58,838 nt of DNA. Source: an uncultured Alphaproteobacteria bacterium. Its GTDB lineage: Bacteria > Pseudomonadota > Alphaproteobacteria > Micavibrionales > Micavibrionaceae. A program made the position numbers and the translations under genes. A model generated the notes under the pieces. It made no database searches, was not told the DNA's origin, and saw only the letters and a list, made by a program, of their open reading frames with translations. Shown here one piece after another: positions 44,749-55,383 of the stretch. How positions within the stretch are numbered: the stretch's first letter is position 1; each line of letters starts with the position of its first letter. The stretch spans positions 1-58,838 of the forward strand of contig CAMLJM010000018.1 in NCBI GenBank assembly GCA_946480475.1, written 5' to 3'.

Positions 44749-45216
44749 CTATTTCTTTGCCGGTTTGCATTTTGGATAGTCGGAAGCGCTGACAGGCTTC
44801 CATATCTGGCTTTTACCAAACAATGGCATACCGACATAGCCGCGCACAAGCATGGTGCCCTTAGGCAGCATTTGCAATGTGGCATTATAAAGGTCGCCTT
44901 CATCAGCCTTGTAGATATGGCCATCAACCCAGTTCGCAGCATCTTGCTGTTTGAAGCCCCACAAAATTTTCAGGCCGCACATGGGCTGGCTATGTTGGGC
45001 AGGATCTTCGTTTTTCTCATCAAACTGCATGCCGCCATCGATAATCCAGTGAATGGTGCCGCAAAGACCTTCCGGGCATTTTTTTACTGAAATGACGGAA
45101 CGTTCGTTTTCTGTCAGCCACAGGCCTTCGGGTCCGTGGCTATCTGCCAGGGCTGGGGCAGCCATAATCGTCAGGGCAAGAAAGCACGCAGAAAGAATAA
45201 CGCTTAAGCTTTTCAT
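44749..45216 (-). CDS. DUF2147 family periplasmic protein
   Basis: From the ATG at 45216 (GGAGA upstream) the precursor is 155 residues with a signal peptide ending PALA (residues 1-24). The DUF2147 core shows GLWLTENERSVISVKKC, LCGTIHW and, after a long insert, YNATLQMLPKGTMLVRGYVGMPLFGKSQIW. The family is a small beta-barrel of unknown role in the envelope. A longer open frame to 45345 has no support. Confidence 0.85.
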   Translation of the reverse strand: MKSLSVILSACFLALTIMAAPALADSHGPEGLWLTENERSVISVKKCPEGLCGTIHWIIDGGMQFDEKNEDPAQHSQPMCGLKILWGFKQQDAANWVDGHIYKADEGDLYNATLQMLPKGTMLVRGYVGMPLFGKSQIWKPVSASDYPKCKPAKK

Positions 45217-45357
45217 GATAAATCTCCTGTGAGAGGGGTAGCCTGCAAGACAGGCGTCAGGCTTGTGAGATTCTAAGGGATTTTTTTCTGGCAATCCATG
45301 GTGCTCTGGATTAACACTATTCATAATAATCATAACAGGGAACATCGGAACGCAGCA

Positions 45358-46437
45358 ATGGAATCCGCCGTCATCTATGAATTAGTCCGTAATAATGTCT
45401 ATGGCGCTTTAAGCCGCGGCCTGGAAAGCTTGGGCCACAACGCCATGGGAATGTTGGCGGAAAGGCGCGCCAGCACGGTGCCTCCCTTCAAAAATGATGC
45501 TTTCTTTTATATGCAGGCCAATATCGCGTGCTTCACGGTTGCTGCGCTGCAAAAATTTTGTGCGAGCCGTCTGGCGGGTGAAGATTATTATCAAGCGCGT
45601 AAAACCCTGATGAACAATTTCGAAGTGGCGGGGCTGCCTTTTGATGAAGAGGGATTCAAAATGTTCCTTCCTTCCTACATGACGGATCTGGACCATGAGC
45701 CGGATGAGAAAAAAGAAGAGGCGTACCGTTTCCGCTTCCTGGATGAATTCAAGACCACGCTTCAGGTACTGGATATCTATTTGCGGCAGAACGACATGAT
45801 GGGCTGGTCAAACAGTATAATGTTTAAACATATATATGATCGTCTGGACCAATTCGTTAATCCGGCTGAAGCGGATAAGGGTTTTGCAAAGTACCCCCCT
45901 GCAAAGGAAGCGCAATTTTTTGTGAATGCGGCGCGCTGGTTAAAACAGCGTAGTCTGGCGGCACAACTGAAGGTATCGCCATTGATAACAATGAATACAG
46001 AAACACTGGGCGGCGTTTTCGAACGCGTTGCCGGTGATACGGGCGCTGATAAAATGCACCTGATTCAATATGCGGCCGCTTGCGAAACGATGGGAAGTTG
46101 CATTAGCAGTCTGGTCGTTCAAGGTAGCTATGTGCCCCTGATAAGAAAGACCGGCTTTAGTAAGAAAGATAATCTCGCTGCCATGAAGGCCGTATTTACG
46201 GATGACATACAGGTAAATATGCCGCAAGTGCTGGAAAAACTTGTAGAAGGCTTTCGCGTTTTTCACTTGGCCCATATCAATAATGGCGAAGCATCAGATG
46301 AGTTAAGAGTCCTCATGGCCAAAGGTATAGAAGATATGGCTGCGGATCTAAAATCCGAGTTTATTGCGCCTGAACAATCCCGGGCGCAGGCCGCGCACAG
46401 GGCAAAAGGCAAACGCCAGCATCCAGTAATAGCCTGA
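45358..46437 (+). CDS. Hypothetical protein
   Basis: From the ATG at 45358 the product is 359 residues, almost all helical, without signal peptide or membrane segments. Typical pieces are ESAVIYELVRNNVYGALS at the start and LEKLVEGFRVFHLAHI later. A GTG twenty codons upstream also keeps the frame open. No family is recognised. It is divergent from the DUF2147 gene and 107 bases upstream of the pseudouridine synthase gene. Confidence 0.6.
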   Translation: MESAVIYELVRNNVYGALSRGLESLGHNAMGMLAERRASTVPPFKNDAFFYMQANIACFTVAALQKFCASRLAGEDYYQARKTLMNNFEVAGLPFDEEGFKMFLPSYMTDLDHEPDEKKEEAYRFRFLDEFKTTLQVLDIYLRQNDMMGWSNSIMFKHIYDRLDQFVNPAEADKGFAKYPPAKEAQFFVNAARWLKQRSLAAQLKVSPLITMNTETLGGVFERVAGDTGADKMHLIQYAAACETMGSCISSLVVQGSYVPLIRKTGFSKKDNLAAMKAVFTDDIQVNMPQVLEKLVEGFRVFHLAHINNGEASDELRVLMAKGIEDMAADLKSEFIAPEQSRAQAAHRAKGKRQHPVIA

Positions 46438-46544
46438 AACGTGATCCCTTCTAATAAGTTGCCAAATAACTGCTGCACCTATATTCAATAAGAATCCGGG
46501 GCCAGGTCTCGGATTTCTCCCTTTATCTATGCTATAGACCACGT

Positions 46545-47213
46545 ATGAATAATCCAGTTTCCGATAGTTTTATCTATAATCCGCCACTTGAGCCTTATAT
46601 CAGCATCATTCATAAAGATGAGGATTTGTTAGTGCTGGATAAGCCGAGCGGCTTGCTTCATGTGGCGGGAAAAGATCCGGCGCTATGGGATTGCCTGGAA
46701 TATCGTGTACGCAAAACCTATCCGACGGCTTCGGTTATCCATCGCCTGGATAAAGATACATCAGGCATCGTGGTGATGGGCCTAAATAAAAAGGCGCATG
46801 CATTCGTGGCCATGCAGTTCGAGAAAAGAACCTCGAAGAAATCATATGTGGCGCGCGTCTGGGGCCACTTGGAAGGCGACAGCGGCCATGTTGACATGCC
46901 TATCGCCACCGACTGGGAACGCCGCCCGCGTCAGCGTGTGGATTGGGAAAATGGCCGCCCCGCATACACGGATTGGGAAGTCATAGCGCGGGAAGAAAAC
47001 GCAACGCGCGTGAGGCTGTATCCGCGTACAGGCCGTACACATCAGTTGCGTGTGCATATGATGATGTTGGGACATGTCATTATAGGCGATGAGTTCTATG
47101 CGGAGGGCCCGGCGCGTATTGCGGCTGATCGCCTTCAGCTGCATGCGGAAGAGTTAAGTTTCAAGCATCCTGACGGGCATGAATGCCATTTTGTAATTCC
47201 GTGCCCTTTTTAA
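46545..47213 (+). CDS. RluA-type pseudouridine synthase
   Basis: The 222-residue enzyme lacks an S4 domain and begins directly with the catalytic domain (IIHKDEDLLVLDKPSGLLHV). The catalytic aspartate is Asp69 in HRLDKDTSG, followed by YPRTGRTHQLRVH. Size and lack of S4 match RluA, which modifies 23S rRNA position 746 and tRNA position 32 in E. coli; specificity is inferred. It is convergent with the receiver gene. Confidence 0.9.
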   Translation: MNNPVSDSFIYNPPLEPYISIIHKDEDLLVLDKPSGLLHVAGKDPALWDCLEYRVRKTYPTASVIHRLDKDTSGIVVMGLNKKAHAFVAMQFEKRTSKKSYVARVWGHLEGDSGHVDMPIATDWERRPRQRVDWENGRPAYTDWEVIAREENATRVRLYPRTGRTHQLRVHMMMLGHVIIGDEFYAEGPARIAADRLQLHAEELSFKHPDGHECHFVIPCPF

Positions 47214-47223
47214 AGGGCAGGCA

Positions 47224-47679
47224 CTAACTGATATTCTTTCCAAACTTCTCAAGTATTCCGAGAAGGTTGTCAAAAAGGGCCTCTTCGGGCGTATCGTCCC
47301 GGGCTTTCACGGCCGCGTTCTCTATGGCCGATTGAATGCCTGCCAGGAAATCAGCCCTTTTGAAGGGCTTTGCCAATGTAAAATCAGAATAAAGCCTGGC
47401 CAGTTCGACGTAATCATTGACGGCGTTTTCTATGCCGCCTGTCATTGCCAGGACGGGTAACGCCGGATTTATGGATTTAATGTGCCGGATCAGTTTTGTG
47501 CCATCTTCGCCAGGCATAACGATATCTGTGATAACCAGATCGATATCGGGATTCTGTGTGAATATGTTCATGGCATGCGCTGTATCAAATGCATGTTCTA
47601 TGTCATGCCCTTGTGTTGCGAGGGCGGCGACAATGATTTCATGTATGAATCTGTCATCATCAACAAGTAGTATTTTCAT
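47224..47679 (-). CDS. Stand-alone response regulator receiver
   Basis: The 151-residue protein is a single receiver domain: acidic pocket VDDD (residues 6-9), phospho-acceptor Asp52 in ITDIVMPGEDG, Thr80 and Lys104 in LAKPF. A 35-residue helical tail follows, with no output domain. It lies 111 bases downstream of the MHYT hybrid kinase on the same strand and may take phosphate from its Hpt domain; that pairing is inferred from position. Confidence 0.9.
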   Translation of the reverse strand: MKILLVDDDRFIHEIIVAALATQGHDIEHAFDTAHAMNIFTQNPDIDLVITDIVMPGEDGTKLIRHIKSINPALPVLAMTGGIENAVNDYVELARLYSDFTLAKPFKRADFLAGIQSAIENAAVKARDDTPEEALFDNLLGILEKFGKNIS

Positions 47680-47790
47680 TATTTCCCCTTTTGGACCTGA
47701 TCTTTAAAGTGTAAGCCCAAAAATTGTACTTACGGTTAAGAAGAGAAAATAATCTAATTTCCCAATGATATCTAAAGGTTAGATCGATGC

Positions 47791-50700
47791 TTATATATGC
47801 CGTTTTTTGAAGAAAATGGCTATTTCCTCAAGGCCGCGGCGTATTTCTTTCACCATCAGGGTTTTATGCTCCATATTGCCATGGACGCCTTTTTCCGCCT
47901 CCAGGCAGATGTCTGATAATTTCTGGGCGCCTATCTGGGCGGCGGACCCTTTGAGTTTGTGGGCGGCGATGCGCCATGAATCTTCAGGTTGTTTGCCTGA
48001 CAAATGGTCTTCCATAACGCTTAAACTATCCAGACCGACGTTGATAAAAATATCAGCCAGCATTTGCTCCTGCTTAAGATCGCCATCCGTAAATAGTTCC
48101 AGATGCGCCATATCAATCAGGTCTGGCTGGGTTGATGCCGGTTCATAACTGGCAATTTTCTGAACTGAACCCGGCAGCCAGTTTACGATGATATCGTACA
48201 AACGATCCGGATTAACAGGCTTGCTGATATAATCGTCCATGCCGCAACGCAGACAAAGGTCACGATCTCCTTCCATGGCGTGAGCTGTCATGGCGATGAT
48301 AGGCACTTTTGTTATACCTAGCTTACCTTCGCGTTCCCGGATAAGGCGGCTGGCTTCAAAGCCATCCATTTCCGGCATCTGGCAATCCATGATGATGAGG
48401 TCGTAAGGGGAATCTGCCTCTTCTATTCTCTCCAGAGCTTCCCGCCCGTTACTGGCCTCTATAATGGATGTAAAACCCATTTTTCTGAGCAGTTTTGTGG
48501 CAAATAATAAATTGACAGGGTGATCGTCAACAATCAGCAGCCTCTTCTGTGCGAATTCAACGCCGGTCTGCAATTTTTGCAGGCTTGATCGAACTTTGCT
48601 GTCGGCGACAATATCTTCTCTGGACTTACGAAGCGGAATTTCAACGGTGAAGGTGGTGCCGTGCCCGACTTCGCTGCTGAAACCGATAAAACCATTCATG
48701 GCTTGTGCCAGCCTTCTTGAAATCGCCAACCCCAACCCGGTGCCGCCATACTTGCGGCTGGTGGAGGCGTCACCCTGATAAAATTTCTTGAACATGTCCT
48801 CTTGAAGATGGGGGGGGATGCCTATGCCTGTATCCTTAATCTCGAATATGAAATTATACTTATCCTCTTGCTCCAGGGCGCGGGCGGAAACGGACAGCGT
48901 TACACTGCCTTTATCCGTGAATTTCAAAGCATTGCCAACAAGGTTGGTGACGATCTGGCCGATACGCGTGGGATCACCGATAACGCTCTCAGGGATCTTC
49001 GAGTCATAGTTGTAGTTCAGCACAACGCCTTTCTTGCTGGCCAGAGGCGACATCAGGTCGACAACGCGGCGCATGGACGCATTCAGGTTAAAAGGCATCT
49101 CCTCAAGATTAAGTTCGTTAGCTTCGATCTTGGAGAAATCAAGAATGTCATTCAGTAACAACAAAAGAGATTCGCTCGAACCTAAGATGGCCTGGACAGA
49201 CTGCTGCTGATCGGTATCAAGCGTCGTGTCCTCCAGAAGTCTGGTCAAACCAATAATGCCATTCAGGGGAGTGCGAATTTCATGGCTCATATTGGCGAGG
49301 AATTCGCTTTTGGCGATATTCGCGTGTTCAGCCTGTTCTTTCGCCTTTTCAAGTTCACGCTGGGCGGCGATTTTATCAGTGACATCCTCGAGTATGCCCA
49401 GTAAGAGCGAGGGGTTGCCGTCCTTATCATAAATGGGGACCTTAATCGCATGCGCTGTAATTGTGCCATTCGGCGATGTTACCGGTTCCGCTTCAATTTC
49501 CACCATCTTGCCTTCGGCCATCACCTGGGTATCCGTATGACGGAAGAAATCAGCTTCATGTTTGGGGAAGATATCATAATCCGTGCGACCAATGGCGTCT
49601 TCCTCCTTATAGGAGAACATTTTCTCAGCCATTTTATTGATCATGACATACTCGTAATTCCGGCTGGCGTCCTTGGCGAAGATGGCCAAAGGCATATTGG
49701 ATAGAATTGTATCAAGAAATTTCTTCTGCTTTGTCATTTCGTTATGCAGTTTCTCTTGTTCTGCATAACGTTCGGAGAGAGCCGTGCGTGTGTTGATAAT
49801 CTCTTTCCGCCAGCGGCGCAGGCTCCGGAATGCAAGTAACCATACAGCAATAAGAATGACAGAGGCGCCAATGATGGGATAAAGGCCATAATATAAACCT
49901 TTAGCGTCGGATAAGAGTTTATCCCTTTTGTATCTGGCAACTTCATCGGTGAAATTGTGGAGATTCTCTTCATAAATATGCTTGTGCTGAGCATATTCGG
50001 AACTTTCCAGAAGGGTTCTGGCGGCCTTGCTGTCCTCCTTCTGCACAAGATCAAAGGCCTTGTTCTGCATGTGAATCAAGGCGTTTCCCGATTTGGTTGC
50101 TTTGCTAAGAAAGCTATTGACGCTGCTATCTTGTGTATCGGGATAATTTTTCCCGATCAATGATAGCGCATGGTCCCATTTTTCGGCTTGTACAAGGTAT
50201 TCCTGTTTCCAGGTCATGTCTCCTGTTGATACGGCCAGGTTCGCAAAACGGGAAAGATCGGCGTGAAGGTCTGCGACCTCATGCACCACTTTGTTGATTT
50301 CCGCACCCTCAAGAATATTATTGGTAATGGTTTGATAGTTCTGAAAGCTGATGACACCCACCCAAAGAATGGATGTGAATGTTAAAAACAACGCCAGTGC
50401 CAGCAGTTTGACGGGGAAGGCATCATGTTTCTTGATATCCCTTCTGGATGCTCGCTCCTGGTTTTGTAACGCCAATGTCAGTGTCATGCCAAAAATGATA
50501 CTGGAGATGGCAGCTATCGCGAGCGCTAAGCCTTCGAATGTCTGCGTTGGGTCGTAGCGGCAATCGGCATAAGGTATAAACACGGCTGCGGCGACCCCTG
50601 TATAATGCATCCCGCATATGGCGGCGCCCATAACGAGCGCAGCAATTATGAGCCAGATTATTCTATGTTTGCTCTTATGCCGCATCAGCATCGAAATAAT

Positions 50701-51219
50701 GAAAAGAGCGGCGCCTGATGCTGTGACCGCTATCACGGCGGATAAAAAGAATAACCCAGGCTTATAGATTAAATCGGCATCCATAATCATTGCCGCCATG
50801 CCGACATAATGCATCCCGCATATGGCAAGGCCCAGAAGCAGGCTGCCAGTCAGGAAGGGGGCAAGCTTTAATTGTGAAAAGCGCGTAACCCATAAAGCGC
50901 AGTAAGCCACAACAACAGCAATGACCATCGAAAGCATGGTCAAAGGGATATCGTAAGAGACTTTCATATCCATGTGATAAGAAAGCATGCCGATGAAATG
51001 CATGGCCCATATGCCCGCGCCCAGCGCAAACGCGCCGCTGGCATGCAGGATATTTTTCATTCTTGGAGTTTTGGCTTGATAAATGCCTGTTGCCAAGGTA
51101 AGCCCGGTGAAAGACCCGAGTGAGGCCACCAGGTAAGATAGCAAAACAAGAGAAAATATGTATGTGCCGACTTCAGCATTCTGTGGCGCTTCACCGAATA
51201 GGAAAAATTTCTCCAGCAC
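47791..51219 (-). CDS. MHYT-domain hybrid histidine kinase with receiver and Hpt
   Basis: The 1142-residue protein has a seven-span MHYT domain (about residues 10-250) with three motifs AMHFIGM, GMHYVGM and GMHYTGV, in a family proposed to bind copper and sense gases. A second sensor follows with two membrane spans and a helical periplasmic part (about 275-460). Then come a PAS domain (about 500-620), a HisKA domain with His646, a HATPase, a receiver with Asp945 and an Hpt domain with His1087. The start is GTG. Kinase to Hpt is closely similar to the kinase at 53002. Confidence 0.92.
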   Translation of the reverse strand: MLEKFFLFGEAPQNAEVGTYIFSLVLLSYLVASLGSFTGLTLATGIYQAKTPRMKNILHASGAFALGAGIWAMHFIGMLSYHMDMKVSYDIPLTMLSMVIAVVVAYCALWVTRFSQLKLAPFLTGSLLLGLAICGMHYVGMAAMIMDADLIYKPGLFFLSAVIAVTASGAALFIISMLMRHKSKHRIIWLIIAALVMGAAICGMHYTGVAAAVFIPYADCRYDPTQTFEGLALAIAAISSIIFGMTLTLALQNQERASRRDIKKHDAFPVKLLALALFLTFTSILWVGVISFQNYQTITNNILEGAEINKVVHEVADLHADLSRFANLAVSTGDMTWKQEYLVQAEKWDHALSLIGKNYPDTQDSSVNSFLSKATKSGNALIHMQNKAFDLVQKEDSKAARTLLESSEYAQHKHIYEENLHNFTDEVARYKRDKLLSDAKGLYYGLYPIIGASVILIAVWLLAFRSLRRWRKEIINTRTALSERYAEQEKLHNEMTKQKKFLDTILSNMPLAIFAKDASRNYEYVMINKMAEKMFSYKEEDAIGRTDYDIFPKHEADFFRHTDTQVMAEGKMVEIEAEPVTSPNGTITAHAIKVPIYDKDGNPSLLLGILEDVTDKIAAQRELEKAKEQAEHANIAKSEFLANMSHEIRTPLNGIIGLTRLLEDTTLDTDQQQSVQAILGSSESLLLLLNDILDFSKIEANELNLEEMPFNLNASMRRVVDLMSPLASKKGVVLNYNYDSKIPESVIGDPTRIGQIVTNLVGNALKFTDKGSVTLSVSARALEQEDKYNFIFEIKDTGIGIPPHLQEDMFKKFYQGDASTSRKYGGTGLGLAISRRLAQAMNGFIGFSSEVGHGTTFTVEIPLRKSREDIVADSKVRSSLQKLQTGVEFAQKRLLIVDDHPVNLLFATKLLRKMGFTSIIEASNGREALERIEEADSPYDLIIMDCQMPEMDGFEASRLIREREGKLGITKVPIIAMTAHAMEGDRDLCLRCGMDDYISKPVNPDRLYDIIVNWLPGSVQKIASYEPASTQPDLIDMAHLELFTDGDLKQEQMLADIFINVGLDSLSVMEDHLSGKQPEDSWRIAAHKLKGSAAQIGAQKLSDICLEAEKGVHGNMEHKTLMVKEIRRGLEEIAIFFKKRHI

Positions 51220-51499
51220 GCATAAACCCTTGAAAGGTGAAAATACAAAATCTCGTCAGAATCAGTGTACGTGGCGAACATTAAATTTTTACGCAGAATG
51301 GGTGATAGTCTTAAGTATAGGAAATGAATGCCGGTTCGTGGGGGAGCGTATAAGTTACTGAATATAAATATGAATTTATAAAGATAGTCTTCTGGACACA
51401 CGATGGTATGGGGTGGGGGTCAGGGTAAATCATACAATTTTTTTTTACAGGAAATTTAATATTGTCGACATACTATAAATGGTACTCTTAAGGAATCTT
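51220..51499. promoter_or_regulatory. Divergent control region of kinase and peroxidase genes
   Basis: This 280-base A/T-rich gap must contain the promoters of the MHYT kinase (leftward) and of the peroxidase operon (rightward). A TATAAA at 51474-51479 lies 20 bases before the peroxidase start without a good -35 match, suggesting activator dependence. A run of nine T residues lies at 51438-51446. No coding frame is convincing. Confidence 0.45.
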
Positions 51500-52531
51500 A
51501 TGACTATAAAAATATTCTCACTTTGTCTGATTACTATGAGCCTCATCAGTTTACCAAGTGTGGCTTATTCATTGTCCCCGGAAAATCGTGATAATGAAAT
51601 ACAGGCTTTAAAGAAGCTGTATGTCCGCCCCACAGATATTCCTTATCCTGCGGACAATCCCTATTCAGATGCAAAAGCGGCATTGGGAAAGATCCTGTTT
51701 TTTGACCCGCGCTTGTCTGCATCCGGAACGCAATCTTGTGCGACATGCCACAATCCCGGCCTTCACTGGGAAGACGGCATGGCGTTGGGTACAGGGCATG
51801 GGCATAAAAAGCTGGAGCGTGGAACGCCCAGTGTTGCCAATCTGGCATGGGATGAACTCTTCTTTCTGGATGGCCGCGCTGAAGGCCTTGAGGCGCAGGC
51901 AAAAATGCCGATCGAATCTATGTCGGAAATGGGTATGACAGAAGAGAAGATCGTTGAGTTTCTGAATAAGACTGAAGGTTACAAACCGCTCTTCGAGAAA
52001 GCGTTTCCGGGAGAGGAAATTACGGAAGATAATCTGGCAAAGGCTATCGCCACGTTCGAACGTGGCATAGTTTCGAATAAAGCCCCCTTTGACCTCTGGA
52101 TTGAAGGCGATGAAACAGCCATCACCGAATCCGCAAAACGCGGTTTCTTGTTATTTAATAAGAAGGCAAATTGCGCCGCCTGCCATTCAGGTTGGAGGTT
52201 TAGCGATGGAAGTTTTCATGATATTGGTCTGAGTGATGCAGATATGGGGCGTGGAAAATTTTTGCCCCAGATTATTTTCATGCAAAAAGCTTTTAAAACG
52301 ATGGGGCTGCGCAACATCGCTGAAAGAGCCCCCTATATGCACAACGGCTCCCTGAATACCCTTGAAGAGGTTGTGGATTATTATGATAACGGTTTTATAG
52401 AGAGGGATAGCCTGTCGGAAGAAATAAAACCGCTTAACCTGACAGCCGAAGAAAAGGCTGACCTGGTGGAGTTCCTGAAGTCATTGAGCAGCGAAGATGA
52501 TCCTGTGACAATCCCCAAGCTTCCCAAATAA
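51500..52531 (+). CDS. Di-heme cytochrome c peroxidase family protein
   Basis: From the ATG at 51500 (TAAGGA upstream) the precursor is 343 residues with a signal peptide (about 1-25). Two c-type heme sites are present, C80-A-T-C-H84 and C225-A-A-C-H229. FFDPRLSASGTQSC, DGRAEGLEAQA, ERGIVSN and NIAERAPYMHNG (with likely ligand Met280) follow the MauG/CcpA pattern. It would reduce peroxide or oxidise a substrate in the periplasm with electrons from a small donor, perhaps the cupredoxin encoded next. Confidence 0.93.
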   Translation: MTIKIFSLCLITMSLISLPSVAYSLSPENRDNEIQALKKLYVRPTDIPYPADNPYSDAKAALGKILFFDPRLSASGTQSCATCHNPGLHWEDGMALGTGHGHKKLERGTPSVANLAWDELFFLDGRAEGLEAQAKMPIESMSEMGMTEEKIVEFLNKTEGYKPLFEKAFPGEEITEDNLAKAIATFERGIVSNKAPFDLWIEGDETAITESAKRGFLLFNKKANCAACHSGWRFSDGSFHDIGLSDADMGRGKFLPQIIFMQKAFKTMGLRNIAERAPYMHNGSLNTLEEVVDYYDNGFIERDSLSEEIKPLNLTAEEKADLVEFLKSLSSEDDPVTIPKLPK

Positions 52532-52546
52532 CGTGAAAGATTCGCC

Positions 52547-53005
52547 ATGAACAGAACTCTGAACATATCAACGTTTTTATTTATAGCTTTTATGGCGTTT
52601 CCAGCATTTGCGGAAGTACAGGTTATTGAAGGCGATGCCGCAAAAAAGTTATATACGGAAGAGGGAAAGGACTCACAAACCCTGTCTCAGATAAATAAAA
52701 CTTTCGTGCTTAAATCCCCGGGCATGGAAGCGAACGATAAAGCCACAGAAGTGAACGTTAAAGTAGGTGAGTCGCTTTTTATACTGAATGACGAGGAAAA
52801 AACGGTTCACAATGTTTACGATGCGACAGATCATAACTGGGTTCTTAAGAAACAGCTGCCGTCAAGCGTGGCGGCTGTAAAATTTAAAGAGCCGGGCGCT
52901 CATGATCTGCGTTGCGCCATTCACCCGGGAATGAAGATAAAGGTCAAGGTTGACGAGGGTGGCGCCGAAAAAATTCAAGAAAAAACTTCCAAGAAACCAG
53001 AATGA
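52547..53005 (+). CDS. Periplasmic cupredoxin
   Basis: The 152-residue precursor has a signal peptide (1-22, ending AFA) and a cupredoxin-like domain. The type 1 copper ligands are visible: His88 in TVHNVYD and Cys123, His126 and Met129 in RCAIHPGM. Such proteins shuttle electrons; similar ones are often labelled methylamine utilisation protein without evidence. It lies 15 bases after the peroxidase and overlaps the kinase start by 4 bases (ATGA). Confidence 0.88.
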   Translation: MNRTLNISTFLFIAFMAFPAFAEVQVIEGDAAKKLYTEEGKDSQTLSQINKTFVLKSPGMEANDKATEVNVKVGESLFILNDEEKTVHNVYDATDHNWVLKKQLPSSVAAVKFKEPGAHDLRCAIHPGMKIKVKVDEGGAEKIQEKTSKKPE

Positions 53006-55368
53006 ATGCCATTCATCGATATATAAGTCGGCTGCCCATCAGGCTTAAACTGACGCTGGCCATTACCGGCGTGAACGTTATCGTTCTGCTCGCTTTCTCT
53101 ATAACATCCGCATACCAGTCTGTTCATGATAAAAAGAAGAGTATTACGGATTCCCTGACCCTGACTGCCCGCATTATTGGGGAAAACAGTGTTATTCCTC
53201 TGCTGCAGATCGATCCGGATGCTGTATCGGAAAGCATGCTGGCGCTTTTCTCCGACCAGACTATCCGGACAGCTTGCGTTTACAATGAAAGCCTGGATAT
53301 TTTCTCCGCATATTCTGTTTCGCAGAATAATGAGGAATCTTGCCCTGAGAAATTTGACCCATCACTTCTTGAATATCACGGGAAAGTCCGTGCTTCATCT
53401 GTGGAATTTTCTGATGTGCTGGATGCCTCAAAACGTCTGATTATTGTGCAGCCTATAGAATTTGATGGGAGGAAAATAGGCGTTTTATACATGACATCCG
53501 ACCTCACGCTTATTCATGAATTCATAAAATATCAGATTCTATCAACTATAATCATCATGGCAATCATGGTGATGCTTGTATCGCTGCTGACGGCATGGCT
53601 GCAGCAATTTATCTCTGTCCCCATCCTGAGCATGACCAAAACTGCCGAGGAGATTTCCAATACGAAGAATTACGAATTGCGCGTTCCCCATGAGACAAAG
53701 GACGAGTTGGGGGTATTGGCGGAAACTTTCAACGAGATGCTGGATGTCATTCAGACGCGGGAAGCGGAATTAAAGAGATCGGAATCAGAAGCGATCCATG
53801 CTATGGAGGAAGCGGAAAAAGCCAACCTTGCGAAGAGCGAGTTTCTGGCGAACATGAGCCACGAATTGCGTACCCCCATGAATGGCATTATCGGGTTGAG
53901 CAGTCTTCTGACAGACACCAAGCTCGATAAAGATCAAGAACAGTCTGTACAGGCCATCTTAAGATCTGGCGAGTCGCTGCTTCTGCTTTTGAATGATATT
54001 CTGGATTTTTCCAAAATTGAAGCGGGAGAGTTGGCTCTTGAGAGGATCGCTTTTAATCTGAATGGCAGCTTGAAGCATGTTGTCGATCTTATGTCCCCTA
54101 TCGCGAGCAAGAAAGGCATCGTCTTACACTATAAATATGATGCTGCTATCCCTTCAAACGTGATCGGCGATTCCGCGCGTATAGGGCAAATCGTTACGAA
54201 TCTGGTCGGCAACGCTCTGAAGTTCACGGAGAAAGGGTCTGTATCGCTTACGGTGACGGCTGAGACACTGGACGAACCAGGCAAGGCAGCCTTTATATTC
54301 AATATTACGGACACGGGGATCGGGATTCCCGAGAAAGTTCAGAAAAATCTTTTCAAGAAGTTTTCACAGGGCGACTCTTCTACAAACCGCCGGTTTGGCG
54401 GTACAGGCCTGGGGCTTGTGATTTCTAAGAACCTGGTAGACATCATGGGCGGTGACATTTCTTTCAAAAGCGCCGTAGGAGAAGGGACTGAATTTAGAGT
54501 CAGAATACCTCTGGAAGTCACAACAAAAGAAATTTTGTCAGATGTAAAAGCGAGCGTTGCTCAGGATCAGGCTTTATTGGCCCCATACTTCTCTTCGCGA
54601 AGAATTCTGATCGTCGATGATCATCCTGTAAACATGCTTTTTGCGCGCAAACTTCTCAAGAAAATGGGTTTTGAAAGCCTGGATGAAGCCGAGAACGGCA
54701 GGCAGGCCGTTGAAAAAGTGGAGAATGCCGAACATCCCTATGATTTAATCCTGATGGATTGTCAAATGCCGGAGATGGATGGGTTCGAAGCTTGCCGCCA
54801 TATCAGGGAACGGGAAGCCCGGAACGAGTATCAGAGAGTTCCCATTATCGCTATGACGGCCAACGCTATGGAAGGCGACCGTGACCGCTGCCTGCAAGCG
54901 GGTATGGATGATTATATTACGAAGCCGATCAATCCGGATAAGCTTCATGATGTTATGGCGTGCTGGCTGGATCTGGATCAGACAGAACCCGCATTAAACG
55001 ATGCACCTGCCAAGGAAGACCATCAGACAGCATTAGCCCCTGTGGACCTATCCCTGCTGGAATTATTTACAGATGGCGATTCAGAACAAGAGCGTCTGCT
55101 GGCTGAAACATATTTGAAGGTAGGCCACACCTGCCTGGAAACGATGCGTCGGCATATAGGGCAGGAATCCTCTGTAGAAGAGTGGAAAATGGCAGCCCAT
55201 AAATTAAAGGGCTCTTCAGCGCAGATTGGGTCCCAAGCGCTTTCAGAACTTTGTTTGAAGGCCGAGCACGATAGTCAGGCAGACTTGCAAACAAAAGCAT
55301 CCTATATTTCGGATATCGAGAATGAGTTCGAGCGTGTAAAGGCATTCTTCAATAAAAGAGCGGCATAA
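53002..55368 (+). CDS. CHASE8-like hybrid histidine kinase with receiver and Hpt
   Basis: The 788-residue protein has a membrane span at 16-36, a periplasmic domain (about 40-170) resembling CHASE8 ([13 protein letters not shown], then [14 protein letters not shown]), a second span at 178-200, HAMP (201-253), a coiled coil, HisKA with His287, HATPase, a receiver with Asp586 and an Hpt with His733. The start overlaps the cupredoxin stop, so sensor and copper protein are coupled. No DNA-binding regulator is nearby; the Hpt must pass the signal elsewhere. Confidence 0.93.
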   Translation: MNAIHRYISRLPIRLKLTLAITGVNVIVLLAFSITSAYQSVHDKKKSITDSLTLTARIIGENSVIPLLQIDPDAVSESMLALFSDQTIRTACVYNESLDIFSAYSVSQNNEESCPEKFDPSLLEYHGKVRASSVEFSDVLDASKRLIIVQPIEFDGRKIGVLYMTSDLTLIHEFIKYQILSTIIIMAIMVMLVSLLTAWLQQFISVPILSMTKTAEEISNTKNYELRVPHETKDELGVLAETFNEMLDVIQTREAELKRSESEAIHAMEEAEKANLAKSEFLANMSHELRTPMNGIIGLSSLLTDTKLDKDQEQSVQAILRSGESLLLLLNDILDFSKIEAGELALERIAFNLNGSLKHVVDLMSPIASKKGIVLHYKYDAAIPSNVIGDSARIGQIVTNLVGNALKFTEKGSVSLTVTAETLDEPGKAAFIFNITDTGIGIPEKVQKNLFKKFSQGDSSTNRRFGGTGLGLVISKNLVDIMGGDISFKSAVGEGTEFRVRIPLEVTTKEILSDVKASVAQDQALLAPYFSSRRILIVDDHPVNMLFARKLLKKMGFESLDEAENGRQAVEKVENAEHPYDLILMDCQMPEMDGFEACRHIREREARNEYQRVPIIAMTANAMEGDRDRCLQAGMDDYITKPINPDKLHDVMACWLDLDQTEPALNDAPAKEDHQTALAPVDLSLLELFTDGDSEQERLLAETYLKVGHTCLETMRRHIGQESSVEEWKMAAHKLKGSSAQIGSQALSELCLKAEHDSQADLQTKASYISDIENEFERVKAFFNKRAA

Positions 55369-55383
55369 TCTGTGTCGTGCCTT

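Noticed and set aside
45217..45345. Upstream extension of the DUF2147 gene
   Set aside because: The signal peptide and ribosome-binding site place the start at 45216; the extension would bury the signal peptide.
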